A stretch of 13,074 nucleotides of DNA, taken from contig JAKAKF010000004.1 in assembly GCA_021813595.1 (NCBI GenBank), positions 1 to 13,074 of the forward strand. The letters are read 5' to 3'. The stretch is from a bacterium (GTDB lineage Bacteria; SZUA-79; Acidulodesulfobacterales; Acidulodesulfobacteraceae). Positions 6,306-12,394 of the stretch are shown here, one piece after another. A model generated the notes under the pieces. It had not been told where the DNA came from, ran no database searches, and saw only the letters and a list, made by a program, of their open reading frames with translations. The stretch's first letter is position 1. Each line of letters begins with the position of its first letter. The translations under genes were made by a program, and so were the position numbers.

Positions 6306-6782
6306 GTGAATAAAGTGAATACGGTAAATCCAGAAACCGAAATTTTAGTAAAAAGCATATATTATCCAGAAGGAGTGACGGTCGAGAAAACGAAAATTAT
6401 AGAATTCGTTAAACCTATATTGGGATTCGATACTTTAAAAAAATACTGCATCTTAAATATTAATAAAGAGAAAGAACTTCCGTTTTTTATACTGCAAAGC
6501 ATAGAGAACGATAAACTGTGTTTTATAGTAGCGGACCCTAACTTTTTTTTTAAAGATTACGCAGCAAGTATAAGCGACGAGGAAAAAGAACTGCTCGGTT
6601 TTAAGGATAAAACCGACGTAATATTATTCGTGATAGTTACGGTATTTAAAGATTTATATTCGTCTACGGTGAATTTAAAAGCCCCGGTCGTTATAAACGT
6701 CAAGAGCCGCAAGGCTATTCAGACGGTTTTAAACAACGATTTATATTCCGTTAAGCAGAAACTGCCGATAATAAAAAAATAA
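6306..6782 (+). CDS. fliW: Flagellar assembly factor FliW, antagonist of CsrA
   Basis: FliW binds CsrA and relieves its block on flagellin translation, and it is itself held by free flagellin, making a homeostatic loop. The product is 158 residues, of normal length. Family landmarks are IEFVKPILGFDTLKKYCIL near residue 30, then LPFFILQSIENDKLCFIVADPNFFFKDY, then NLKAPVVINVKSRKAIQTVLNNDLYSV at the end. The start is GTG 6306, with AGAGG at 6294-6298 spaced 7 nt. It ends 32 nt before the stop of the opposing GGDEF gene, so the two transcripts converge. The gap has no convincing terminator, only a weak ACCG/CGGT inverted repeat. A flagellin gene does not follow within the window. Confidence 0.93.
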   Translation: MNKVNTVNPETEILVKSIYYPEGVTVEKTKIIEFVKPILGFDTLKKYCILNINKEKELPFFILQSIENDKLCFIVADPNFFFKDYAASISDEEKELLGFKDKTDVILFVIVTVFKDLYSSTVNLKAPVVINVKSRKAIQTVLNNDLYSVKQKLPIIKK

Positions 6783-6814
6783 ATAAGGCAATGACAAAAA
6801 CCGGTAAAAGTATA

Positions 6815-7810
6815 TTATTCGGTCTGCCTTCTGTCCACAATTACATTCGACCCCGGCTTTTCTTTAGCTATGGATTTTAATCCGGAAACTATTTCGCTTA
6901 TCTGTCCGTAATGCGAAATTTTTTCATTTACGTCTTCGATAACCGCTATGGACAAACTCATTACCGGAAATTTCTGCATTTTTCTTTGCCTGTCGTATGA
7001 TTCGATATATCCTCTTTGTTTGTCGGTATTGTCGTAAAACGACAGTATGATTTTATCGAAATTGCATATTACCGTATTTGAAATGTCTATTATGTCGTCG
7101 GAATGAGACATGACGACAAAGTCGTCTCCTCCAATATGGCCTATGAAAACGTATTTTTCGATGTTCCTGCGCCTGTTTTTAGATATGTCGTAAACGGTAG
7201 TCGCGATGAGCCTCGAAGTCATCATAATAACTTCGTCTCCCCTTAAAAAGCCGTATTTGTCGTTATAGGATTTGAAATTGTCTATATCTATATAGGCAAA
7301 AGAAAAATTAACGTCTTTATCGAGTTTATCCTTAATCGATTCCATTATAGAGGAATTTCCAGGCAGTTTTGTCAGCGGGTTTGCGTCTAATGCGGATTTA
7401 GAAGCGTGTATAATGCTGTCTATTTTATATTCCAGTTCATATGGATTAAGGGGCTCTTTAATATAATCTTTTAAAAAATATTTTTCGTCTTTTACGCCGT
7501 TAAAATCGAAATCTGCCGGCAGCATAAAAAGAATTGGAATATTGCTCAGCATATTATCCAGCTGCATGTCGTTAATCATCTTAATCTCTTTTTTATGCGC
7601 TCCGCGGTCTTTTCCCGAAATCGCGTTTATTGCAATAATGATTAACTGCGGGGGCGAAGCATAAACGGAATAATATGCCTGGTTAAATGAATCGAATATT
7701 TTAAAATCGTATCTATCTAATTCATCTTTAAAAACATTGTTATACGGGGAGTTTTTATCCGATACTATAAAAATTTTAGGCTTGTTAATAATGTTTTTAT
7801 CTTTATTCAT
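6815..7810 (-). CDS. GGDEF-domain protein with degenerate receiver domain
   Basis: The product is 331 residues. Residues 11-132 have a receiver-like fold pattern (KIFIVSDK, PQLIIIAINAISG, IPILFMLPAD, DYIKEPLNPYEL). The acidic cluster after strand 1 is absent, and the phosphoacceptor Asp expected after LIII is Ala60, so phosphorylation is unlikely. Residues 144-325 form a GGDEF domain: NPLTKLPGN, AYIDIDNFKSYNDKYG, LRGDEV, and HIGGDDF (227-231) as the signature. This would be a diguanylate cyclase making c-di-GMP. No RxxD inhibitory site is seen five residues before GGDDF, so product inhibition may be lacking. It is the last gene of a three-gene operon, 49 nt after the HDOD gene. No strong SD is seen. 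Activity is inferred, since GGDDF is a permitted but less common variant. Confidence 0.88.
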   Translation of the reverse strand: MNKDKNIINKPKIFIVSDKNSPYNNVFKDELDRYDFKIFDSFNQAYYSVYASPPQLIIIAINAISGKDRGAHKKEIKMINDMQLDNMLSNIPILFMLPADFDFNGVKDEKYFLKDYIKEPLNPYELEYKIDSIIHASKSALDANPLTKLPGNSSIMESIKDKLDKDVNFSFAYIDIDNFKSYNDKYGFLRGDEVIMMTSRLIATTVYDISKNRRRNIEKYVFIGHIGGDDFVVMSHSDDIIDISNTVICNFDKIILSFYDNTDKQRGYIESYDRQRKMQKFPVMSLSIAVIEDVNEKISHYGQISEIVSGLKSIAKEKPGSNVIVDRRQTE

Positions 7811-7859
7811 ATCGAATAGAAAGTTGGTGTTTTATATAAGTCTTATATAATTAGTTCAA

Positions 7860-8711
7860 TTATTCGAATATATAGAGTTCGTCTTTATAGGAATATATTT
7901 CTTCTATTACGGATTTTATGAAATCAATATCGATACCTAATATCTTTAATGCGTCAATGTTTATTTTTTCCAAATATGAGGCTCCCGAAAAACCGATGCC
8001 TAAGGCTCTTGTTAAGAAATCTGCAATATTTAATATTGCCGTTTCCGCTTTAAAGTCGTCGGCAAGATTAACGTTGTGATGATATTTTATCGGCAGATAT
8101 ATAGACTGAGGCAGATTCCATTCTTTTGTCAGCATATAGCCTAGCTGGTCGTGGGATATATTGAGAATATCATGCTCTATATCCACCAAAGGTTTTTCGC
8201 TTTTATCCGCATTTTCAATAATTTTTTTAAAATCGTCTTTGAACGTGGTGGCTATAATTATTTTTCCTATGTCGTGCAGTAATCCCGCGGAAAACATAAT
8301 ATCCGGGTCTATATTATTTATCTTTTGCGCTCTAAGTTTCACCGCGATATGCTTTGCCGTGAAAGCGCAGAAAAGGCTGTGCTCCGACAGCCCCGCCATG
8401 GTTTCTTTCATAGCGGTAAAAACGGAGGTGGAAATTATGATGCTTTTTAAAACATTGGCGCCCAACAGCACTATTGCATGATTTATGCTGTATATTCTCT
8501 GGGGAAATCCGTAAAAAGGAGAATTTACTATTTTCAATATTCTTGCCGAAAGGCTTACGTCGTGGGACATTAATTCGCCGATATTTTTTATGGAAAAATT
8601 ATCGTTGTCTATTTCTTCGGAAATTTTCGATAACACTTTAGGCAGGGTAGGCAGGTTATCGGTTTTTTTAACGGTAGCGATTAACTCGTCCAAGGTGTCT
8701 ATTTTTTTCAT
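7860..8711 (-). CDS. HDOD-domain signalling protein
   Basis: The product is 283 residues and is almost all one HDOD domain. The N-terminal NLPTLPKVLSKI, then LMSHDVSLSARILKIVNSPFYGFPQRIYSINHAIVLLG-type pattern, is the HDOD hallmark. HDOD proteins are relatives of HD-GYP phosphodiesterases that often lack catalysis and act as scaffolds in signalling and motility. Here several HD residues remain: H146-D147 in LLHDIGKI, HD at 187-188, YHH at 210-212 and AD at 230-231. Hydrolase activity therefore cannot be excluded. The ATG lies 1 nt after the stop of the upstream gene (TAA-A-ATG), implying translational coupling. GGAAG (complement of 8723-8727) can act as SD. The substrate is unknown. Confidence 0.9.
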   Translation of the reverse strand: MKKIDTLDELIATVKKTDNLPTLPKVLSKISEEIDNDNFSIKNIGELMSHDVSLSARILKIVNSPFYGFPQRIYSINHAIVLLGANVLKSIIISTSVFTAMKETMAGLSEHSLFCAFTAKHIAVKLRAQKINNIDPDIMFSAGLLHDIGKIIIATTFKDDFKKIIENADKSEKPLVDIEHDILNISHDQLGYMLTKEWNLPQSIYLPIKYHHNVNLADDFKAETAILNIADFLTRALGIGFSGASYLEKINIDALKILGIDIDFIKSVIEEIYSYKDELYIFE

Positions 8712-8712
8712 T

Positions 8713-9066
8713 TTATGATAGACTTCCGCCGTAATTTTTAATTATGACGTTTTTTATGATTTCTTTTATTTCTTCCATAAATTTTCCGCTTTCGGCCCGC
8801 AGGAACCTTTTTTCCAATAAAGACAGTTCTTTTTCCATTTTTTCTTTATTTTCTGTATCGTTTTCCGATTCTGCGCCGCTTGTTCCTTCTATGAATATAT
8901 AATTATCCGACGCTCCCGTAGATTCAGCGGTTATTTTTTTAATATTTCCTATAAATTTATCCGTAAGAACCATCCCTTTCTTAAGAACCGTAATTTCTTT
9001 GCCGGATATTATATCTTTAGCTAAGATATCGCCTGCTTTAAGATTTTCCGCCGTTACTTTTTTCAT
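8713..9066 (-). CDS. Small protein resembling the N-terminal accessory domain of HD-GYP proteins
   Basis: The product is 117 residues with no membrane segment. Residues 1-60 follow the pattern of the domain often placed before HD-GYP domains: VTAENLKAGDILAKDI, then GKEITVLKKGMVLTDKFIGNIKKI, then a short strand NYIFIEG. Residues 65-110 are charged and helical (possible coiled coil). In other proteins this domain is fused to the HD part. Here it is a separate gene directly coupled to the HDOD gene, which suggests the two products work together. No SD is seen before ATG 9066. Upstream on this strand is an extended -10 box at 9119-9111. The family link is by eye only and no function is demonstrated. 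Confidence 0.75.
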   Translation of the reverse strand: MKKVTAENLKAGDILAKDIISGKEITVLKKGMVLTDKFIGNIKKITAESTGASDNYIFIEGTSGAESENDTENKEKMEKELSLLEKRFLRAESGKFMEEIKEIIKNVIIKNYGGSLS

Positions 9067-9101
9067 ACAAATTATAATTGCCGTTTAAATATCTTTAAAA
9101 G

Positions 9102-9130
9102 TTGATTTATATTATATCATATTATAAAAT
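9102..9130 (+). promoter_or_regulatory. Possible sigma-70-type promoter for the 9159 gene
   Basis: TTGATT (9102-9107), a 17-nt spacer, then TAAAAT (9125-9130). A second -10-like TATAAT lies at 9131-9136. Both are in the AT-rich divergent gap before ATG 9159, so chance matches are likely and the call is tentative. Confidence 0.3.
9111..9119 (-). promoter_or_regulatory. Extended -10 promoter element for the signalling operon
   Basis: On the minus strand 9119-9111 reads TGATATAAT, a perfect extended -10 (TGnTATAAT). Transcription would start near 9104, giving a leader of about 38 nt before ATG 9066. The same nine bases occur before flgJ (12379-12387). The surroundings are very AT-rich, so this is moderate evidence only. 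Confidence 0.4.
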
Positions 9131-9158
9131 TATAATAGAAAAAAATAAAATTGATATT

Positions 9159-9536
9159 ATGAAAAATAATACGTTATTAGAATTCAAAATCGCCGCCCGG
9201 ATTCTTAATATAAATAAGTATATACTGCTCATTCTTTTAGAAAAGCGGGAAAATCCGGTTAATATCGGGCATGTATTCGATAGAAAAGTTTTTTTGACGT
9301 CTCTTTTTTCTAAAGCGGAAAACCGCGCCCGCGCATATGCATATAAAGATAAAGATAAGAAATCGGAAACGGGCGGCGCCGAGCTTTTATCGCGGCTTAA
9401 AGATATATTAACGGATATAACTGAATCCGACAAAACTATTATAAATATTTTAACCGAAAGAAAAGAAAATGCCGCCGATAAAATTTCGACGCTAAGGAAA
9501 CTTTCCTCCGCCGTTAAAGCTTACGGCGCTAATTGA
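9159..9536 (+). CDS. Unassigned small helical protein upstream of PilZ gene
   Basis: I do not recognise this protein with confidence. From ATG 9159 it has 125 residues, mostly predicted helix, with no signal peptide. An earlier in-frame start at 9102 would add a 19-residue Ile/Lys tail lacking an SD. The N-terminal part has IAARILNINKYILLILLEKRENP. The C-terminal part has LLSRLKDILTDITESDKTIINILTERKENAADKISTLRKLSSAVKAYGA-like heptads, a layout seen in FliT/FlgN-type flagellar chaperones that end in a helix and AYG. Its stop overlaps the region before the PilZ gene, so the two form an operon. A flagellar chaperone or a partner of the PilZ protein is a reasonable guess but not shown. Confidence 0.6.
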   Translation: MKNNTLLEFKIAARILNINKYILLILLEKRENPVNIGHVFDRKVFLTSLFSKAENRARAYAYKDKDKKSETGGAELLSRLKDILTDITESDKTIINILTERKENAADKISTLRKLSSAVKAYGAN

Positions 9537-9556
9537 ACGATAAGGTGCATTATATT

Positions 9557-10483
9557 ATGGATAATTTAGACGGGTATTTTTATAAAAATCAGGAAATAAT
9601 ACTAGAAACTCCTCAAAAAAATTTCAAAGGCTATATTAATAAAATAGACGACGGGTTTCTGTATATAGTTTTATATTCTACTTTTAACGACAGGCAGTCG
9701 TCGGAATTCCGCGCAGAGGATTACGATATGGACGCAGACGTATCTTTAATTAAAAGCTCCGCCGTTCTTACTTTAATAAGTTCCGGTTTTTCCAAAACTT
9801 TCATATATAAGCCTATTTTAAAAGACATCGTTAAAAATGCCAATAATATTTCTCTAAAGGTTCAAATTGTGGGCGTTCCTTCGGAAGAAAGAGAAGGGAG
9901 GGAATTTTTGCGCGTCAACGCCGCTATCCAGTTCGTTTACGAAGAAATATCCATGGAAGAGTTTCTTGAAATAAAAGACGCCTATATTACGAAACCTTCC
10001 CTTACTACTTCGGTTTACGGAATTTACGGATTAGCAGCTCCTAAAATTTTTCAAACCGCCTCCGAAACGGATTCGGATGCGCCGATTAATCCTAAAATAG
10101 AGAAACTTCTTGTAGCGATAAACAGCAAATTGGATGTAATTATTTCTCTTATTAATCCGGAAGCGTCCATATTTGCGGACATTAAGGAAAGGCAGGTATC
10201 TATAAGCGGTTCCGGCATTATGTGGACGGATGGGGATAAAGGGCTGAAACAGGGCAGTATTATAAAAATTACGATGCTTTTCCCGACCGTTCCTCAGTTT
10301 ATAGTAAAGGCTTTGGCTCAGGTAGTAAAAATTTCTAATACCATAGCAGATGCCGGACAAAATAATTCTTCGCCCGTATCTATAGCATGCAAGTTTACCG
10401 CAATAAACGAATACGACAGGGACGAAATAATTAAATTTACCCTCGAACAGCAAAGGCGGCATATCAAAAAATCCGCCTCTTAA
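9557..10483 (+). CDS. PilZ-like c-di-GMP receptor protein, YcgR-like context
   Basis: The product is 308 residues. Residues 1-100 form a beta-rich domain (ILETPQKNFKGYINKIDDGFLYIVLY), like the YcgR N-terminal partner domain. R115-EFL-R119 is an RxxxR motif, followed by VNAAIQFVYEEI. A helical insert at 178-198 (PKIEKLLVAINSKLDVIISL) recalls atypical tetrameric PilZ proteins. QVSISG at 213-218 stands for the [DN]xSxxG motif, with Gln in place of Asp/Asn. Then come LKQGSIIKITMLFP, IACKF and EYDRDEIIKFTLEQQRRHIKK, all typical of PilZ ends. The role would be c-di-GMP sensing that acts on the motor; a stator operon follows on the opposite strand. I chose ATG 9557 because AAGGTG (9542-9547) precedes it. 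A TTG at 9533 overlapping the upstream stop is possible. Confidence 0.82.
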   Translation: MDNLDGYFYKNQEIILETPQKNFKGYINKIDDGFLYIVLYSTFNDRQSSEFRAEDYDMDADVSLIKSSAVLTLISSGFSKTFIYKPILKDIVKNANNISLKVQIVGVPSEEREGREFLRVNAAIQFVYEEISMEEFLEIKDAYITKPSLTTSVYGIYGLAAPKIFQTASETDSDAPINPKIEKLLVAINSKLDVIISLINPEASIFADIKERQVSISGSGIMWTDGDKGLKQGSIIKITMLFPTVPQFIVKALAQVVKISNTIADAGQNNSSPVSIACKFTAINEYDRDEIIKFTLEQQRRHIKKSAS

Positions 10484-10520
10484 GAAAATATTTAAATATT
10501 TCTATTGCAGGATTAGCGTA

Positions 10521-11312
10521 TTATGATTTCGGCAGTTCGTTATTCAAAAAATTAGAAAGGACGACGATATTTACCCTTCTGTTGAGCGCGCGTCCCGCCG
10601 CTGTTTCGTTGCTTGCTATGGGCTTGTATTTTCCGTATCCGGAAGCCGAAAGCCTTGCCGGAGGAAAATTCGCGCTTTTTATAAAAAAGCTCAGAACGCT
10701 GACCGCCCTGGCGGTGGAAAGCATCCAGTTGTTCGGGTATTTAGCAGTGCGTATCGGGGTCGAATCGGTATATCCCTCTATGGCGATGTTATTTTTGACC
10801 TTAAGCAGTTCCGACGATATTTCTTTTAAAAGCGGGCGATATTTTCCGATAATTCTTGCGCTGCCGGAGCCGAAAAAGCTGGAGCCTTTCAAGGATATAA
10901 CGAGTCCCCTGGTCGATTTATACACCCTGAGCGAAGATTTGTAGGCGCTGTTTCCGGCGGTAAAAGATTTAATATTGGATTCTATGCCCGTGAAGACGGC
11001 GGATTCATGCGTTTCTTCCTTAATAAGCTTCTTATTGGATTTTGAAACCTTAAACGTCGAAGGGGCGACTTTCGCGACGATTAATTTTGGGGTAGAGGCT
11101 ACATTAGGCTTAGAAGTGGAAACCGTAATAAATTTGTTTGCCCCGAACGCCTGCTGGATGGATACGGCAAGTTCTTTAAGCCGGACGTTATTGACTTTGG
11201 ATATCGCGAACATTACTATGAAGAACGACAGAAGAGTGGTTAAAAAATCGCCGTAGCTTATCATCCATCTTTCGGAATTGCTATGTTCCGGGCATTTTTT
11301 CTTTTTTCTCAT
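10521..11312 (-). CDS. motB: Flagellar stator protein MotB (MotD-like)
   Basis: The product is 263 residues. MotB forms with MotA the ion-driven stator and anchors it to peptidoglycan. A short cytoplasmic Lys-rich tail is followed by a single membrane helix at 16-38, WMISYGDFLTTLLSFFIVM, in which D22 is the essential ion-carrying Asp. The family usually has YAD, whereas here it is YGD. A plug/linker of about 90 residues is rich in Ser, Lys and Val. Residues 135-252 form an OmpA-like peptidoglycan-binding domain: IAIEGYTDSTPI with D183, NNWMLSTARAVSVLSFF with R202, then ASGYGKYKPI and GRALNRRVNIVV. The TM helix resembles MotD-type secondary stators more than enteric MotB. GGAG (complement of 11322-11325) lies 9 nt before the start. 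The gene is 3 nt after motA. Confidence 0.94.
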   Translation of the reverse strand: MRKKKKCPEHSNSERWMISYGDFLTTLLSFFIVMFAISKVNNVRLKELAVSIQQAFGANKFITVSTSKPNVASTPKLIVAKVAPSTFKVSKSNKKLIKEETHESAVFTGIESNIKSFTAGNSAYKSSLRVYKSTRGLVISLKGSSFFGSGSARIIGKYRPLLKEISSELLKVKNNIAIEGYTDSTPIRTAKYPNNWMLSTARAVSVLSFFIKSANFPPARLSASGYGKYKPIASNETAAGRALNRRVNIVVLSNFLNNELPKS

Positions 11313-11315
11313 TTT

Positions 11316-12098
11316 TTATTTCTCCGCATTTTTTAACTCGTACATTTTTTTCTCCTGTTCGCTTAAAAACGATTTGAGTTTTTCCTCGATAAGCCGCGGG
11401 TTTTCGCCGTTCTGAATGCTTCTTATTCCCATAAGGATAAGTTCGTATCTTAAAACTTTTACTTTCAGGTTCATCTTAAGCTTGCTGGATATGGGAAATA
11501 AAACGGCATTGGCAAACGCAAGACCGTAAAGCGTTGCTGTAAATGCGACCGCTATTCCTGCTCCGAGCCTGTTCGGCTCGTTTAAATGCTGCATAACGTG
11601 GATAAGTCCAAGCACCGCGCCTATGATGCCTAAAGTGGGGGAATAACCGCCCGCCTGTTCGTAAATTTTAACGCTTTCTTCCCCGAATTCTTCTATATGG
11701 GACAACTCCGTTTCCATAATTTCCATAACTATCTGGGGGTCTATTCCGTCGACGACCAATTGCAGAGCTTTTTTTATAAAATCGTCGGACGAGGCTTCTA
11801 TTTCCGATTCCAGTGCAAGGACACCGTTTTTTCTCGCTTTTGTCGCATAATTCAGGAGGTCTGATATAGTATTTTCAAAATCCACTTTTTCGGATAAAAT
11901 AACATCCTTAACTGATAAAAGGGCTTTTTTAATATTTTCCATCCTGTTTCCGGCGATAGTCGCTCCGGCTGTTCCGACTATAACTATTACAAATCCGATA
12001 GGGTCTATCAACTGCATTAAATTAGACCCTTGCAGAAAATTTCCGAAAACTATTCCGCCGATGCCCAGAATAAAACCTATAATAGATGCTATATCCAT
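11316..12098 (-). CDS. motA: Flagellar stator protein MotA (MotC/PomA-like)
   Basis: The product is 260 residues, normal for the PomA/MotC branch. Four membrane helices are visible: about 4-22, 32-50, 155-172 and 181-203. The cytoplasmic loop has LLNYATKARKNGVLALE, which holds the rotor-facing charges R89/K90 and E97. Helix 3 starts with GGYSPTLGIIGAVLGLIHVM, where P154 is the conserved proline coupling ion flow to movement. The start LGIGGIVFGNFLQGS resembles MotC. The ion used (proton or sodium) cannot be told with confidence. No clear SD precedes ATG 12098. A 165-bp MITE-like element ends only 14 bp upstream of the start codon, so the native promoter may have been displaced or replaced. 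motB follows after 3 nt, giving a two-gene operon. Confidence 0.95.
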   Translation of the reverse strand: MDIASIIGFILGIGGIVFGNFLQGSNLMQLIDPIGFVIVIVGTAGATIAGNRMENIKKALLSVKDVILSEKVDFENTISDLLNYATKARKNGVLALESEIEASSDDFIKKALQLVVDGIDPQIVMEIMETELSHIEEFGEESVKIYEQAGGYSPTLGIIGAVLGLIHVMQHLNEPNRLGAGIAVAFTATLYGLAFANAVLFPISSKLKMNLKVKVLRYELILMGIRSIQNGENPRLIEEKLKSFLSEQEKKMYELKNAEK

Positions 12099-12112
12099 AT
12101 TTCAGCCGTTAT

Positions 12113-12277
12113 CCCAAAATTGCCTATAGAAAACTTTAAAATAGCTTTAAGGTTATTAAAACACTGGATTCCCGCCTACGCAGGAATGACGCCCGTTTGA
12201 TGAAGACCTAAATTATAGCATTGTCATTCCTGCGTAAGCAGGAATCCAGAAAAAAACTTTCTATCGGCAATTTTGGG
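12113..12277. mobile_element. 165-bp MITE-like element with terminal inverted repeats and 5-bp duplication
   Basis: The left end CCCAAAATTGCC (12113-12124), then T, then ATAGAAA (12126-12132) is mirrored at the right end by TTTCTAT (12258-12264), C, GGCAATTTTGGG (12266-12277). That is 19 of 20 paired positions. GTTAT directly flanks the element on both sides (12108-12112 and 12278-12282) and looks like a target-site duplication. Inside is inverted repeat pair 3. There is no coding sequence, so it would be non-autonomous. It lies in the divergent motA-flgJ gap, 14 bp from motA. The right end contains GCCGATAG reading toward motA, close to a sigma-28 -10 box. Confidence 0.65.
12164..12249. repeat. 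Inverted pair of 27-nt hairpin repeats, pair 3 (inside the MITE-like element)
   Basis: Units at 12164-12190 and 12223-12249 are reverse complements at 25 of 27 positions. The left core is ATTCCCGC-CTAC-GCAGGAAT (one stem mismatch). The right core is ATTCCTGC-GTAA-GCAGGAAT (perfect 8-bp stem). The spacer is 32 nt. The flanks CTGG and GAC are as in pairs 1 and 2. This pair is the most diverged of the three. Confidence 0.9.
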
Positions 12278-12278
12278 G

Positions 12279-12350
12279 TTATAATATTTATTAAATAAAT
12301 TTATATTTTTTTATTATTATAATATAAATAATATATTTTTAAAATAATTT
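12279..12350. promoter_or_regulatory. 72-bp run of A/T only upstream of flgJ
   Basis: From 12279 to 12350 there is not one G or C. It begins within the right-hand GTTAT of the MITE-like element and ends 28 bp before the extended -10 of flgJ. Such tracts can act as UP elements, bend DNA or bind nucleoid proteins. No gene or stable hairpin is seen in it. Its function is not known. Confidence 0.4.
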
Positions 12351-12378
12351 CTGCAAACTTTTATTAATAATCCGGTTA

Positions 12379-12387
12379 TGATATAAT
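12379..12387 (+). promoter_or_regulatory. Extended -10 promoter element of flgJ
   Basis: TGATATAAT is a perfect extended -10 (TGnTATAAT). The expected transcription start, about 7 nt downstream, falls at 12394-12395, that is, at the A of the flgJ ATG. No -35 of note is seen at 17 nt, which extended -10 promoters do not need. No SD precedes the ATG, in agreement with a leaderless transcript. Confidence 0.5.
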
Positions 12388-12394
12388 TTTTTAT

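Noticed and set aside
6783..6814. Terminator between fliW and the GGDEF gene
   Set aside because: Only a 4-bp ACCG/CGGT pairing with a long AT loop. Too weak.
9533..9556. TTG start for the PilZ gene overlapping the stop of the upstream gene
   Set aside because: A TTGA overlap is possible, but ATG 9557 has AAGGTG at a good distance and the eight extra residues carry no family signal.
10454..10501. AGGCGG/CCGCCT inverted repeat and A/T palindrome (10486-10501) as a terminator between the PilZ gene and motB
   Set aside because: The stem is 6 bp with a 13-nt loop inside the coding end and no T-tract, and the palindrome is A/T only and likely chance.
12258..12290. GCCGATAG with upstream TAAA as a sigma-28 promoter for motA
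   Set aside because: The spacing is 18 instead of 15 nt and the box belongs to the terminal repeat of the MITE-like element. It is mentioned in the finding but not called as a feature.
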